DNA from: CALMFQ01 sp964495595
GTDB taxonomy: Bacteria; Pseudomonadota; Gammaproteobacteria; Burkholderiales; SCOH01
Reading direction: 5' to 3'
Length of the DNA: 35,559 nucleotides
Assembly: GCA_964495595.1 (NCBI GenBank)
Contig: CAZBWH010000030.1
Coordinates: forward strand, 1 to 35,559
Each line of letters begins with the position of its first letter. The first letter of the stretch is position 1. A model generated the notes under the pieces. That model ran no database searches. It was not told where the DNA came from and saw nothing but the letters and a program-made list of their open reading frames with translations. Below, one piece after another: positions 1 to 6,789 of this stretch. A program made the position numbers and the translations under genes.

Positions 1-2
1 CT

Positions 3-155
3 GCAGTCTGCGCAATGCTGGGCAAGATTCCGAGCAAGGAAGAGTACATGGCCAATATCGGCGTGATCAACGCCAACGCCGCTGACATTTATCGCTACAT
101 GAACTTTGATCAGATCAAGGACTACAGCAGCGTGGCTGATACGGTGAAGCCTTGA
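3..155 (+). CDS. acnB: aconitate hydratase B, C-terminal end (partial)
   Basis: The last 50 codons of a gene that starts before the window, read in frame from position 3 to a TGA at 153-155. The tail has the pattern GKIPSKEEYM, then a long helix and IYRYMNF, close to the end of AcnB-type aconitases (E. coli AcnB has GKLPTVEEY and TYRYLNF at the same places). AcnB interconverts citrate and isocitrate in the TCA cycle with a 4Fe-4S cluster in the cytoplasm; none of the cluster or active-site residues fall in this fragment. A strong intrinsic terminator follows within 70 nt, so this is the natural gene end. The identification rests on a short C-terminal match only. Confidence 0.8.
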   Translation, partial: AVCAMLGKIPSKEEYMANIGVINANAADIYRYMNFDQIKDYSSVADTVKP

Positions 156-223
156 TCGGCATCTCGAGGTAGCCCTGCCCCGTCTTGGCTGTGCATCGTA
201 CTGCACAGACGATCGGGCGAATG

Positions 224-254
224 ACAACACCCCAGCAATGGGGTGTTGTTTTTT
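224..254 (+). terminator. intrinsic terminator of acnB
   Basis: A perfect 10-bp stem (ACAACACCCC at 224-233 with GGGGTGTTGT at 240-249), a 6-nt loop and a run of six T from 249. It lies about 70 nt after the acnB stop codon. Confidence 0.9.
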
Positions 255-283
255 GTTGCGTTGGTCTGCAAGGCATGCAGGCG

Positions 284-309
284 AAAAAAAAGCCACGCAT
301 CGCGTGGCT
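284..309 (-). terminator. intrinsic terminator of the minus-strand dehydrogenase gene
   Basis: An 8-bp stem (AGCCACGC at 291-298 with GCGTGGCT at 302-309) and a 3-nt loop. On the minus strand it is followed by eight T (A284-A291 on the plus strand). It ends the gene at 378-1118. With the acnB terminator it makes a back-to-back pair between convergent genes. Confidence 0.88.
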
Positions 310-377
310 GGTGGGCCGGTGCTTCTGCCATCGACCTCGTGGCCTGAGAGGCCGGGGTCAACAGAGCATGCCGCAGC

Positions 378-1118
378 TTACATGGCAATGCTGCCACTGA
401 CTTCGATTGCTGCGCCATTGATGTAGCTGGCTTCGTCACTTGCCAGAAACGCATATACATTAGCGATTTCCTCCGGCTTTCCCAGTCTGCGCAGCGCAAC
501 TTTTTCTTCCATTGAGGTAATGACCTTTTCCGGCATCGAGCTCAGGATGGCCGTAGCAATGAAGCCCGGGCAAACCGCATTGACCCGAACGCCTTTGGGG
601 CCCAATTCCTTGGCCCAGGTCTTGGTGAAGCCAATCACGCCGAACTTGGCGGCAGCATAGTTGGTCTGGCCGAAGTTGCCATACAGGCCCACTACCGATG
701 AGGCGTTCAGAATCACACCGAAGCCTTGTTCCACCATGACATCGACCACTGCCTTGGTGCAGCGGTAAACCCCTTTCAGGTTGATGTCGATCACCCGGTC
801 AAACTGCTCTTCAGACATCTTCTGCAGTCGCGCATCCATCACGATACCGGCATTGTTGACCATGGTATCTACCCGGCCATACTTGTCCTTCACCAGTGCC
901 ACCATGTCATTGATCTGCGACTGGTTGGTCACGTTGACGGTGAATCCTTCTGCCTTGCCGCCGGCTGCACGGATTTCATCTACGACAGTCTGAACGGCTT
1001 CTTCGTTCAGATCGCAAACGATTGCAGTTGCCCCTTCGGCAGCGAATTTCAGTGCGGTAGCCTTGCCGATGCCGTTGGCCGCACCGGTAATGATGGAAAC
1101 CTTACCATTGAGTCTCAT
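378..1118 (-). CDS. FabG-like short-chain dehydrogenase/reductase
   Basis: A 246-residue classical SDR enzyme, probably an NADP(H)-dependent 3-oxoacyl-(ACP or CoA) reductase. Visible motifs are the Rossmann glycine motif TGAANGIG near residue 11, NNAGI near 88, the catalytic Ser in NASSVVG and the YAAAK Tyr/Lys pair. The start at 1118 (MRLNGK) is preferred over an in-frame ATG at 1136, because an AAAGGG Shine-Dalgarno sequence sits 7 nt upstream and the SDR fold begins at once. It is not part of the fatty-acid operon, which has its own fabG at 18882-19619, so this is a second paralogue. A role in acetoacetyl-CoA reduction or another hydroxyacyl step is possible, but the substrate cannot be read from sequence. 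Confidence 0.85.
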   Translation of the reverse strand: MRLNGKVSIITGAANGIGKATALKFAAEGATAIVCDLNEEAVQTVVDEIRAAGGKAEGFTVNVTNQSQINDMVALVKDKYGRVDTMVNNAGIVMDARLQKMSEEQFDRVIDINLKGVYRCTKAVVDVMVEQGFGVILNASSVVGLYGNFGQTNYAAAKFGVIGFTKTWAKELGPKGVRVNAVCPGFIATAILSSMPEKVITSMEEKVALRRLGKPEEIANVYAFLASDEASYINGAAIEVSGSIAM

Positions 1119-1450
1119 GAGAGTGCCCTTTTGCATGTGTCGAAATAGATACCCGGGCTACCGTCGAAACCTGGTCTCACTGACGACAGATTATCGGTAC
1201 GGCTGCCCTGAACAATGCTGCAACGCAGCTAAGCACATTCCGCCGGGCGCCCTTTACCCTACGTCATGGCAATCATGTTGTTTGGCTCCGCTTGATCGCA
1301 ACCGAGCCAAAGAAGACTGCTTTTTAAGCGATTTTTGAATTATGGCCAGGATGTTTGCCTGGAAGACAGCACAGCAGAACGCTATGCCAGTCAGTGAAAT
1401 TATACCGCATTGCAAAATTAGTAATAGCAGTTATTGTGAAGTCATACCAT
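1119..1450. other. long non-coding stretch upstream of the dehydrogenase gene
   Basis: No convincing gene on either strand. A minus-strand TATAAT (plus positions 1399-1404) is the best -10 element, with only a poor -35 match near 1421-1426. If used, it would give a leader of about 275 nt. Inside that leader lies an inverted repeat, TTTGGCTC at 1281-1288 and GAGCCAAA at 1304-1311 (8-bp arms, 15-nt centre). It could be an operator or an RNA hairpin. Confidence 0.4.
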
Positions 1451-1472
1451 AAAAAAGCCGCCTTGCGGCGGC
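1451..1472 (-). terminator. intrinsic terminator of ybiT
   Basis: GCCGCC (1457-1462) pairs with GGCGGC (1467-1472) around a 4-nt loop, followed on the minus strand by six T (A1451-A1456). It lies about 20 nt after the stop codon of the ABC-F gene. Confidence 0.87.
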
Positions 1473-1494
1473 ATCGGGTAGCGGGTTTCGCTTA

Positions 1495-3096
1495 TTACAG
1501 TCCCTGGCTGTGCAGGTAATCTTCATATCCGCCAACGTAATGGACGAAATCACCGTTATCCTTGATCTCAACGATCTGGGTGGCGAGCGAGGACACGAAC
1601 TGCCGGTCATGCGACACGAACACCAGTGTCCCCCTGTACATCTCCAGCGCCAAGTTCAGCGACTCGATCGATTCCATGTCCATGTGATTGGTTGGTTCAT
1701 CCATGATCAGGACATTCGGCCGCTGCAGGATCAGCTTGCCGTAGAGCATCCGTCCCTTTTCCCCGCCCGAGAGAACCTTGACCGACTTTTTGGCGTCATC
1801 GCCGGAGAACAGTAGTTTGCCCAGCACGCCACGAATCACCTGGTCGTCATCACCGGCTTGTCCCCATTGCTTCATCCAGTCGAACACGGTCAGATCGGCG
1901 TCGAAGTCAGTTGCGTGATCCTGGGAAAAGTACCCGATCATGGCCTTTTCTGCCCACTTGACCGTGCCGTGCTGCGGCGTGAGTTCACCAATCAGGGTGC
2001 GGATGAACGTCGTCTTGCCTACGCCATTGCCACCGATCACCGCCAGCTTTTGATTGGCTTCAAGAATCATCGACAGGTTGCGTAGCAGGGGGCGATCGTA
2101 ACCAAACGTTACGGCATCCATTTCGAATGCCTGACGGTGCAGTTTCTGCTTGTCGTCCATCTCGAAACGGATATAAGGGTTCTGCCGACTGGAAGGTTTG
2201 ACCTCCACCATTTCCGACTTGATCTTGTCTGCCAGTTTGAGCCGGGAAGTTGCCTGACGTGCTTTTGACTTGTTGGCGGCGAAGCGGGCGGCAAATGCGT
2301 TCAGTTCTGCAATGCGCTCCTTGGCTTTGGCGTTGGCCGCCGTCTGGCGATCACGGGCGGCAAGGCTGGCTTCCATGTAATCGTCGTAGTTGCCTGGGTA
2401 AACCCGGATGGTGTTGTAATCCAGATCAGCGATGTGGGTGCACACTTCGTTCAGGAAGTGCCGGTCATGCGATATGATGATCATCGTCGACTCACGCTCG
2501 TTGATTACATGCTCCAGCCAGCGGATGGTGTTGATATCCAGGTTGTTGGTGGGTTCGTCGAGCAGTAGAACATCCGGATTCGAGAACAGTGCTTGCGCCA
2601 GCAGAACCCGTAGTTTCCAGCCTGGCGCCACTTCGCCCATTGGCCCGAAATGCTGGTCGACCGGAATGCCGACTCCCAGTAACAGCGCGCCGGCCCGCGC
2701 TTCGGCATCGTAGCCACCCATTTCGCCAAAGCGCACTTCCAGATCGGCCGCCCGCATGTAATCGTCTTCGGAGGCTTCCGGGTTGGCGTAGATGGCATCC
2801 TTTTCCTGCATGACCGACCAAAGCTCGGTATGTCCCTGCAGTACCACATCGAGCACTCTTTGTTCTTCATAGGCAAACTGATCCTGCTTCAGCTTGCCCA
2901 GCCGGACCCCCGGATCCAGCGAGACGTTACCGGCAGAGGGTTCCAGGTCGCCGCCGAGAATCTTCATGAACGTCGATTTGCCACATCCATTGGCGCCAAT
3001 CAGACCGTAGCGGTTGCCGTCGCCGAACTTGATCGAGACGTTCTCGAATAAGGGCTTGGCGCCGAACTGCATGGTAATGTTGGAAGAAGTAATCAC
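1495..3096 (-). CDS. ybiT: ABC-F family ATPase YbiT
   Basis: A 533-residue protein with two ATP-binding cassettes and no membrane segments, the architecture of ABC-F translation factors that act at the ribosomal E site. Walker A motifs are GANGCGKST near residue 34 and GGNGVGKTT in the second half; Walker B/D-loop motifs are LLDEPTNNLD and IMDEPTNHMD; both switch regions are SHDR. The first signature motif is APGWK instead of LSGGQ, a trait of the YbiT subgroup; the second is a normal LSGGEKGR. Length and near-colinearity with E. coli YbiT support the name over EttA or Uup. The start is a GTG at 3094-3096, preceded by TGAGGA with a 6-nt spacer. An extended -10 promoter lies about 60 nt upstream. 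Its physiological role is poorly defined in the family. Confidence 0.93.
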   Translation of the reverse strand: MITSSNITMQFGAKPLFENVSIKFGDGNRYGLIGANGCGKSTFMKILGGDLEPSAGNVSLDPGVRLGKLKQDQFAYEEQRVLDVVLQGHTELWSVMQEKDAIYANPEASEDDYMRAADLEVRFGEMGGYDAEARAGALLLGVGIPVDQHFGPMGEVAPGWKLRVLLAQALFSNPDVLLLDEPTNNLDINTIRWLEHVINERESTMIIISHDRHFLNEVCTHIADLDYNTIRVYPGNYDDYMEASLAARDRQTAANAKAKERIAELNAFAARFAANKSKARQATSRLKLADKIKSEMVEVKPSSRQNPYIRFEMDDKQKLHRQAFEMDAVTFGYDRPLLRNLSMILEANQKLAVIGGNGVGKTTFIRTLIGELTPQHGTVKWAEKAMIGYFSQDHATDFDADLTVFDWMKQWGQAGDDDQVIRGVLGKLLFSGDDAKKSVKVLSGGEKGRMLYGKLILQRPNVLIMDEPTNHMDMESIESLNLALEMYRGTLVFVSHDRQFVSSLATQIVEIKDNGDFVHYVGGYEDYLHSQGL

Positions 3097-3157
3097 GGCA
3101 AATCCTCAATCTGGCCTGCAGTGCGGGTGCAGGCTATGCTGTGTGAACAAGCGCGGG

Positions 3158-3166
3158 ATTGTATCA
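3158..3166 (-). promoter_or_regulatory. extended -10 promoter of ybiT
   Basis: On the minus strand the sequence is TGATACAAT, a TGn-extended -10 hexamer (TACAAT). No good -35 is visible at 16-18 nt. Transcription would begin about 50 nt upstream of the GTG start. Confidence 0.55.
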
Positions 3167-3216
3167 CACGGCAGGCCTGACCTTGCCGGAGCCATGCCGG
3201 ATGCGTCGGGTAGTCG

Positions 3217-3245
3217 TTTCGTGTGGCGAATGATTCGGGTAAACT
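3217..3245 (+). promoter_or_regulatory. possible dapA promoter
   Basis: TTTCGT (3217-3222), a 17-nt spacer and TAAACT (3240-3245). Both hexamers are only fair matches to sigma-70 boxes. The predicted transcription start is about 33 nt before the dapA ATG. Confidence 0.35.
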
Positions 3246-3284
3246 CGCCGCTTTGATCGAATCGCCAATTAAGGTGGGAGCATT

Positions 3285-4175
3285 ATGCTGAAAGGTAGCC
3301 TGGTCGCCATTGTTACCCCGATGTTCGAGGATGGCTCGCTGGATTTCGCTGCATTGCGCAAGCTGGTAGATTTTCATGTCAGCCAGGGGTCCGATGGACT
3401 GGTGGTCGTGGGCACCACAGGCGAATCTCCGACCGTCTCCGTATCTGAGCATCTGGAATTGATCCGGGTTGTCGTTGAGCAGGCCGCCGGTCGTGTGCCG
3501 GTAATCGCCGGAGCCGGTGCCAACAGCACCGCCGAAGCGATTGAGTTGTCCCGGGAGGCAAAAAGACTGGGGGCAGATATGACTCTGTCCGTCGTACCTT
3601 ACTACAATCGGCCGACGCAGGAGGGCATGTACCTGCACTTCAAGGCCATTGCTGCCGCCGTCGATATTCCGATGATCCTGTACAACGTTCCCGGTCGCAC
3701 GGTTGCCGACATGAGCAACGATACCGCGCTGCGATTGGCGGAGCTTCCCAATATCGTCGGCATCAAGGATGCTACCGGTAATCTGGAGCGCTGCGCGGAC
3801 CTGGTTCGGCGAGCTCCGCCGGACTTTGCCTTGTACACCGGCGACGATGCTACCGCAATGGCATTCATGTTGCTCGGCGGGCATGGTGTGATCACCGTGA
3901 CCGGCAACGTGGCACCAAAGGCGATGCATGATCTGTGTCAGCGTTCGCTCGCTGGCGACATAACCGGAGCCAGGGCGATCAACGACGCCTTGATGGGGCT
4001 GCACAAGCAATTGTTCATCGAGGCCAATCCGATCCCGGTCAAATGGGCCGTCCAGCAAATGGGACTGATCGGCCCCGGGATCCGTTTGCCATTGACACCC
4101 CTCAGCCAGCAATGCCAAGAGGCCGTCAGGCAGGCGATGCAACAGGGTGGCGTCGCTTTTCTGGCGAGGTGTTGA
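3285..4175 (+). CDS. dapA: 4-hydroxy-tetrahydrodipicolinate synthase
   Basis: A 296-residue TIM-barrel lyase that condenses pyruvate with aspartate semialdehyde, the first committed step of diaminopimelate and lysine synthesis in the cytoplasm. The Schiff-base lysine is K161 in GIKDAT, the catalytic tyrosine is Y133 in ILYNVPGRT, and the TT pair in VGTTGESPT (residues 44-45) completes the proton relay; YYNRP is also typical. Family length is about 292. The ATG has a GGTGGGAG-type ribosome site just upstream. It is followed on the same strand by bamC, the same order as in E. coli, so the two are probably co-transcribed despite a 185-nt gap. Confidence 0.97.
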   Translation: MLKGSLVAIVTPMFEDGSLDFAALRKLVDFHVSQGSDGLVVVGTTGESPTVSVSEHLELIRVVVEQAAGRVPVIAGAGANSTAEAIELSREAKRLGADMTLSVVPYYNRPTQEGMYLHFKAIAAAVDIPMILYNVPGRTVADMSNDTALRLAELPNIVGIKDATGNLERCADLVRRAPPDFALYTGDDATAMAFMLLGGHGVITVTGNVAPKAMHDLCQRSLAGDITGARAINDALMGLHKQLFIEANPIPVKWAVQQMGLIGPGIRLPLTPLSQQCQEAVRQAMQQGGVAFLARC

Positions 4176-4360
4176 TTCATTCGGCTGGCGGGATTGACTG
4201 CAAAGAGCCTGGCGCGCAGCAGGCGAGGCCTGATATGAGCGTGGGCGATTTCGAGTGCCGAACGCCATGGTAATTCGCCCGACATGGGCTGTTTTCCCTT
4301 TCCTTGTCCGTGCAAATATCTTGCCCGGGCACAAGCAAAATCGCATCTCAGGAAAAATGC

Positions 4361-5422
4361 ATGAAGCAATTGCGTACTACCGCAACAATATTGACTGTTG
4401 CGAGTCTGGTTTCTGCCTGTGGCATTGCCGCCGAACACCGTAAATACGACTACAAGGGTCCGTCGGGTACCGCTACCGCCAAGCCTCTGGAGGTGCCGCC
4501 GGATCTGAGCGCCATTCCCGCAGGGGGGCTGGCCTTGCCAAGGGAGGGCGCAGAAAAGGCTGCCAGCGTACCGGTATTGCCGGCTATCGCTGACGTGTCG
4601 GTGGAGCGGGATGGACAGATGCGTTGGCTGGTAGTCAAGCGTCCGGCTGATCAGGTGTGGGACGGGGTTCGCCAGTTCTGGAAGGAGCAGGGGTTCGAGC
4701 TGGAGATGGAGGATGCCAAGGCGGGCGTCATGCAAACCGGTTGGGCGGAAGACTACAGCCGCAAGCCGAATGATTTGCTTAACCGTTCAATTGGCGGATT
4801 GTTCAGCAATCTGTTTTCCTCTGGCCAGAAAGATCGGTTCCGGACCCGGCTGGAGCGGCGACAGGACGGTACTGTCGAGGTGTTTGTCAGCCACCAGGCG
4901 AAGGCTGAAGAATTTGTCGATACCGGCAAGAGCGAGGTGCGTTGGTTTGCCCGGCCGTCCGACCCGGAGGCGGAGGCGTTCATGTTAAGCCGGCTCATGC
5001 AACGATTGGCTCCTGCTGCTGATGTATCCGGCGTGTCTGCGGCACTGGTTGCGGTGTCCTCCATGGCAACCAGCCCGGCGGGCAAGCTGGATGGCGCAAC
5101 AACACTCGAACTGCCGGGTGGGTTTGACCGTACCTGGAGAAGGGTTGGGCTGGAGCTAGATCGCAATGGATTTACCGTGATTGATCGCGATCGCTTGCAT
5201 GGTCTGTACTTCATTCGCTACGCCGACCCTGACGTACATCGCAGCAACGGTGTCCTCGGATTTCTGTTCGGCGACAAGGATACTCGTGCCGAGGACTTCC
5301 AGCTCGAGATCGTGGAATTGACGGGAAAATGCATGCTGCGAGTGCTGGATGGCAAGGGGCAGCCATCGACCAGCGCCACGGCCAAGCGCATTATCGGATT
5401 GCTGCGGGAAAAAATCGTTTAG
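4361..5422 (+). CDS. bamC: outer membrane assembly lipoprotein BamC
   Basis: A 353-residue lipoprotein of the BAM complex, which inserts beta-barrel proteins into the outer membrane. The start at 4361 is chosen over an upstream in-frame start at 4304 because it gives a proper lipoprotein signal (two basic residues, a hydrophobic core and the lipobox LVSAC, Cys20) and has AGGAAA 5 nt upstream. An extended N-terminal segment with the family's PPDLS element follows (about residues 30-60), then two helix-grip domains (about 80-190 and 230-350). Its position after dapA matches the E. coli dapA-bamC pair. In other bacteria BamC is a non-essential accessory that contacts BamD through the N-terminal segment. 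The gene ends at a bidirectional terminator about 165 nt downstream. Confidence 0.92.
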   Translation: MKQLRTTATILTVASLVSACGIAAEHRKYDYKGPSGTATAKPLEVPPDLSAIPAGGLALPREGAEKAASVPVLPAIADVSVERDGQMRWLVVKRPADQVWDGVRQFWKEQGFELEMEDAKAGVMQTGWAEDYSRKPNDLLNRSIGGLFSNLFSSGQKDRFRTRLERRQDGTVEVFVSHQAKAEEFVDTGKSEVRWFARPSDPEAEAFMLSRLMQRLAPAADVSGVSAALVAVSSMATSPAGKLDGATTLELPGGFDRTWRRVGLELDRNGFTVIDRDRLHGLYFIRYADPDVHRSNGVLGFLFGDKDTRAEDFQLEIVELTGKCMLRVLDGKGQPSTSATAKRIIGLLREKIV

Positions 5423-5584
5423 GGCGCAGTTCGTCTGATAGGTGTTACAGGTCTGTGCCCTGTTCTGCCTGGTGGTCGGTCTCGCGTGCTGTGTGCCGGC
5501 TGTTTTCATGCTTCGCAGTGGGCCAGTCGCAGCACTCGCGAAGTATGGTTCGGGTGATTGGTGGGTAGGTCTGTTTCGTGGGAT

Positions 5585-5614
5585 AAAAAAAGCCGGTCTT
5601 TGACCGGCTTTTTT
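5585..5614. terminator. bidirectional terminator between bamC and the small lipoprotein gene
   Basis: GCCGGTC (5592-5598) and GACCGGC (5602-5608) form a 7-bp stem with a TTT loop, flanked by A7 on the left and T6 on the right. It can end transcription from both sides. The 5423-5584 stretch before it holds no gene I can support. Confidence 0.88.
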
Positions 5615-5637
5615 CGACTGAACGAGTCAGCGCAAGA

Positions 5638-5898
5638 TTACTTCTTTTCTTCTGCAGGAGCGGCGGCCGGGGCAGCAGCGTCAGCAGCAGGAGCGGCAGC
5701 AGCGTCAGCGGCCGGAGCAGCAGCGTCAGCAGCAGGAGCAGCGGCCGGAGCAGCAGCATCAGCGGCCGGAGCAGCAGCAGGAGCTTCTGCAGCAGGAGCA
5801 GCAGGAGCAGCAGCGTCAGCAGCAGGAGCTTCTTCTTTCTTACCACAAGCGGACAGGGCAACAGCCAACAGAGCAGCAGCAATCAGCGAATGTTTCAT
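5638..5898 (-). CDS. small Ala/Pro-rich repetitive lipoprotein
   Basis: An 86-residue predicted lipoprotein. The signal peptide has an early basic residue, a hydrophobic core and the lipobox ALSAC (Cys18), followed by GKKEE. The remaining 60 or so residues are almost only Ala, Pro and Asp in repeats of PAADAAA/PAAAPAADAAA type, ending in EEKK. The start at 5898 is chosen over an in-frame start at 6021 because of the lipoprotein signal and an AAAGGT ribosome site 7 nt upstream. The mature chain should be disordered, acidic and flexible, perhaps a tether or spacer at the outer membrane or through the cell wall. I do not recognise a defined family. Similar short Ala-rich lipoproteins occur in Neisseriales, but their function is unknown. 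Confidence 0.8.
   Translation of the reverse strand: MKHSLIAAALLAVALSACGKKEEAPAADAAAPAAPAAEAPAAAPAADAAAPAAAPAADAAAPAADAAAAPAADAAAPAAAPAEEKK
5655..5832 (-). repeat. low-complexity GCAGCAGC-type repeats coding for Ala/Pro/Asp
   Basis: Imperfect tandem blocks built from 9-15 nt units (GCAGCAGCGTCAGC and GGCCGGAGCAGCAG variants on the plus strand) fill the mature part of the lipoprotein gene. The units are multiples of three, so changes in copy number would keep the reading frame and only alter chain length. Confidence 0.75.
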
Positions 5899-6242
5899 TA
5901 TTTTTACCTTTGACAGATTATTGAGTAGTAACAATACACATACAGCAATCGGCCTGGGACCGAGAGAGAGCCGGGAGGTTACAAGTAACCCCCTAGCCGA
6001 CCGACTGAGAAATTCTAGCACGAATCTGAAAAAATTCTAGCCTTTTTGGCGTGTGCCTTAGTGGTGTTTTGTGGCAATAGGTTCCCCGCCTTTCGTTGTC
6101 TGGGAAGTGTTACTTCCGCCCATTATCGATAATTGGGATAGAATCCCGCAGGCTGCATCGCACGGTCGTGCGACTGTCAAGGCGCGTTGCCCTGGTCAAC
6201 GTGCATTTGCAAATCACCCTGGCATGATAAGGACCCGCATCC
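5899..6242. other. divergent intergenic region between the small lipoprotein gene and slyD
   Basis: A non-coding stretch of 344 nt with several dyads. GGTTAC-aa-GTAACC at 5977-5990 lies in the lipoprotein leader. Two copies of CTGArAAATTCTAGC-like sequence (6005-6019 and 6026-6041, offset 22 bp) cover the lipoprotein promoter. ATTATCGATAAT (6122-6133), a perfect 12-bp palindrome, lies 5 nt before a TAGAAT (6139-6144) that is the likely slyD -10. No -35 match is evident for slyD. The arrangement suggests that both genes are regulated from here. Confidence 0.5.
6012..6020 (-). promoter_or_regulatory. extended -10 promoter of the small lipoprotein gene
   Basis: On the minus strand the sequence is TGCTAGAAT, a TGn-extended -10. 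Transcription would start near 6005, leaving a leader of about 105 nt. A second TAGAAT lies 22 bp upstream without the TG extension. Confidence 0.5.
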
Positions 6243-6722
6243 ATGCAAATCTCGAAAAACTGTGTTGTTTCCCTGCACTATGAAATGTTCGATGGCGAGA
6301 ATCAGCTCGTCGACAAGACGGAAGAGCCCATCGTTTACTTGCATGGGGGATACGACAATATCTTGCCCAAGCTGGAAGAAGCATTGCATGGCAAGCTGGC
6401 GGGAGACAAGGTAGAGGTAGCCATGGAGCCTGACGATGCGTTTGGTGATTTCGATCCGAGCCTGTTGCGGATGGAATCTGCCGACATGTTCCCGGAAGAG
6501 GTGGAAATCGGCATGATGTTTGAGGCGGACGACCCGGAAACCGGGGATGCGATCCTGTTTCGGGTAACCGATATCGCGGATGGCAAGATCGTGGTGGATG
6601 GCAATCATCCGCTAGCGGGAAAGCGTGTGCGTTTCAGTTGTCAGGTGGTGGAGGTCCGCCCGGCCAGCAAGGAAGAAATCGAGCACGGCCATGTACATGG
6701 CCCGCATGGCCACGAGCACTGA
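6243..6722 (+). CDS. slyD: FKBP-type peptidyl-prolyl isomerase SlyD
   Basis: A 159-residue cytoplasmic folding helper that isomerises prolyl bonds and can bind metal. The FKBP domain is split by an insert-in-flap region, as in SlyD: N-terminal strands with VSLHYEM and the GGYDNILPKLEEAL helix (about residues 1-60), the flap insert (about 68-125), then VVDGNHPLAGK and the returning FKBP strand. The C-terminus is His-rich (HGHVHGPHGHEH), suited to nickel or zinc binding, as known in SlyD and its role in hydrogenase or urease metallation. AAGGAC lies about 9 nt before the ATG. It stands alone and converges on prfC. Confidence 0.92.
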   Translation: MQISKNCVVSLHYEMFDGENQLVDKTEEPIVYLHGGYDNILPKLEEALHGKLAGDKVEVAMEPDDAFGDFDPSLLRMESADMFPEEVEIGMMFEADDPETGDAILFRVTDIADGKIVVDGNHPLAGKRVRFSCQVVEVRPASKEEIEHGHVHGPHGHEH

Positions 6723-6740
6723 TGTCTGCCTGATGGATGG

Positions 6741-6779
6741 CCTGCCGGTATGTGTTGACGCAAGTCGCCCGGCAGGTTT
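6741..6779. terminator. possible weak terminator between slyD and prfC
   Basis: CCTGCCGG (6741-6748) and CCGGCAGG (6769-6776) form an 8-bp stem around a 20-nt loop, followed by only three T. It sits in the 67-nt gap between the convergent genes. Confidence 0.35.
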
Positions 6780-6789
6780 CGCTGTGGCG

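Noticed and set aside
3093..4346. A 417-codon minus-strand open frame opposite dapA
   Set aside because: dapA has all catalytic residues on the plus strand; the opposite frame shows no protein-like pattern.
5655..5832. Repeats that could be mistaken for a CRISPR array
   Set aside because: Units are short, imperfect and in frame within a lipoprotein gene; there are no regular spacers and no cas genes.
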